A stretch of 41,426 bases of DNA from Peptoniphilus sp. BV3C26 (GTDB lineage Bacteria; Bacillota; Clostridia; Tissierellales; Peptoniphilaceae). The first letter of the stretch is position 1; each line of letters starts with the position of its first letter. This document shows positions 41,407 to 41,426 of the stretch, in pieces. A program made the position numbers and the translations under genes. The notes beneath the pieces were generated by a model that was not told the origin of the DNA, searched no databases, and saw only the letters and a list, made by a program, of their open reading frames with translations. The stretch covers positions 1 to 41,426 of the forward strand of contig NZ_AWXB01000046.1 in NCBI RefSeq assembly GCF_000478985.1, given 5' to 3'.

Positions 41407-41426
41407 GATATTTATCTCTCTGTATC

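Overview
The window is AT-rich DNA with strong Shine-Dalgarno sites, frequent GTG/TTG starts, NEAT heme proteins, a PepC aminopeptidase and conjugative elements of the Tn916/Tn1549 type. This fits an anaerobic Firmicute of the Tissierellia (Peptoniphilaceae: Anaerococcus, Finegoldia or Peptoniphilus-like). The genus is an inference from gene content, not a database match. Almost everything is transcribed leftward (minus strand); the exception is mobC-relaxase. I saw no rRNA, tRNA, insertion sequence or CRISPR array.

Region 1 (1-11.6 kb) is a heme/iron acquisition locus in two leftward operons. The distal one encodes a NEAT protein, a Shp-like heme-binding protein, a lipoprotein receptor, a FecCD-type permease, an ATPase, a flavodoxin and a partial secreted protein with FIVAR and NEAT-like segments. 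The proximal one encodes a DUF454 membrane protein, two half-size ABC transporters and a DtxR-like winged-helix regulator. Palindromes GTTAAC-N4-GTTAAC and Fur-like TGATAATTGATAT boxes lie ahead of both operons. The first NEAT gene seems to begin with an AUU codon.

Region 2 (11.6-14.5 kb) holds pepC, a radical SAM protein and a stand-alone tRNA-binding (EMAP-II/CsaA-like) gene.

Region 3 (14.5-25.7 kb) is an extended FTR1/P19 iron-uptake operon: FTR1 permease, P19 lipoprotein, DUF2318 membrane protein, MacB-like permeases and ATPases, an FMN-binding lipoprotein and DUF4418. Upstream lies a decayed Feo system (intact feoA, then a feoA-feoB remnant). A second, nearly identical copy of the tRNA-binding gene lies at the far end, so the 11 kb is framed by direct repeats. 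Fragments of an integrative element (a RepA N-terminus and a CD1845-like membrane protein) sit between feo and the second copy.

Region 4 (25.7-38.8 kb) is an integrative mobile element: recombinase binding repeats, int, xis, a sigma-like regulator, then a cargo operon (TetR regulator, ECF S, T and double-A components, two half-size ABC transporters, MATE exporter), followed by an oriT-like region, mobC and a MobA/MobL-type relaxase. The cargo resembles siderophore or metallophore import modules. No type IV secretion genes are visible, so this is either a mobilizable element or one end of a larger ICE.

Region 5 (38.8-41.4 kb) is a defence patch: a two-gene Thoeris system (thsA, thsB) placed after the wreck of a modification system (XRE controller plus a truncated, nonsense-containing N6-adenine methyltransferase).

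The unifying theme is metal acquisition: heme, ferrous/ferric iron by FTR1-P19, dead Feo, and a mobile ECF/ABC importer, with iron-type operators on the chromosomal part and its own TetR switch on the mobile part.
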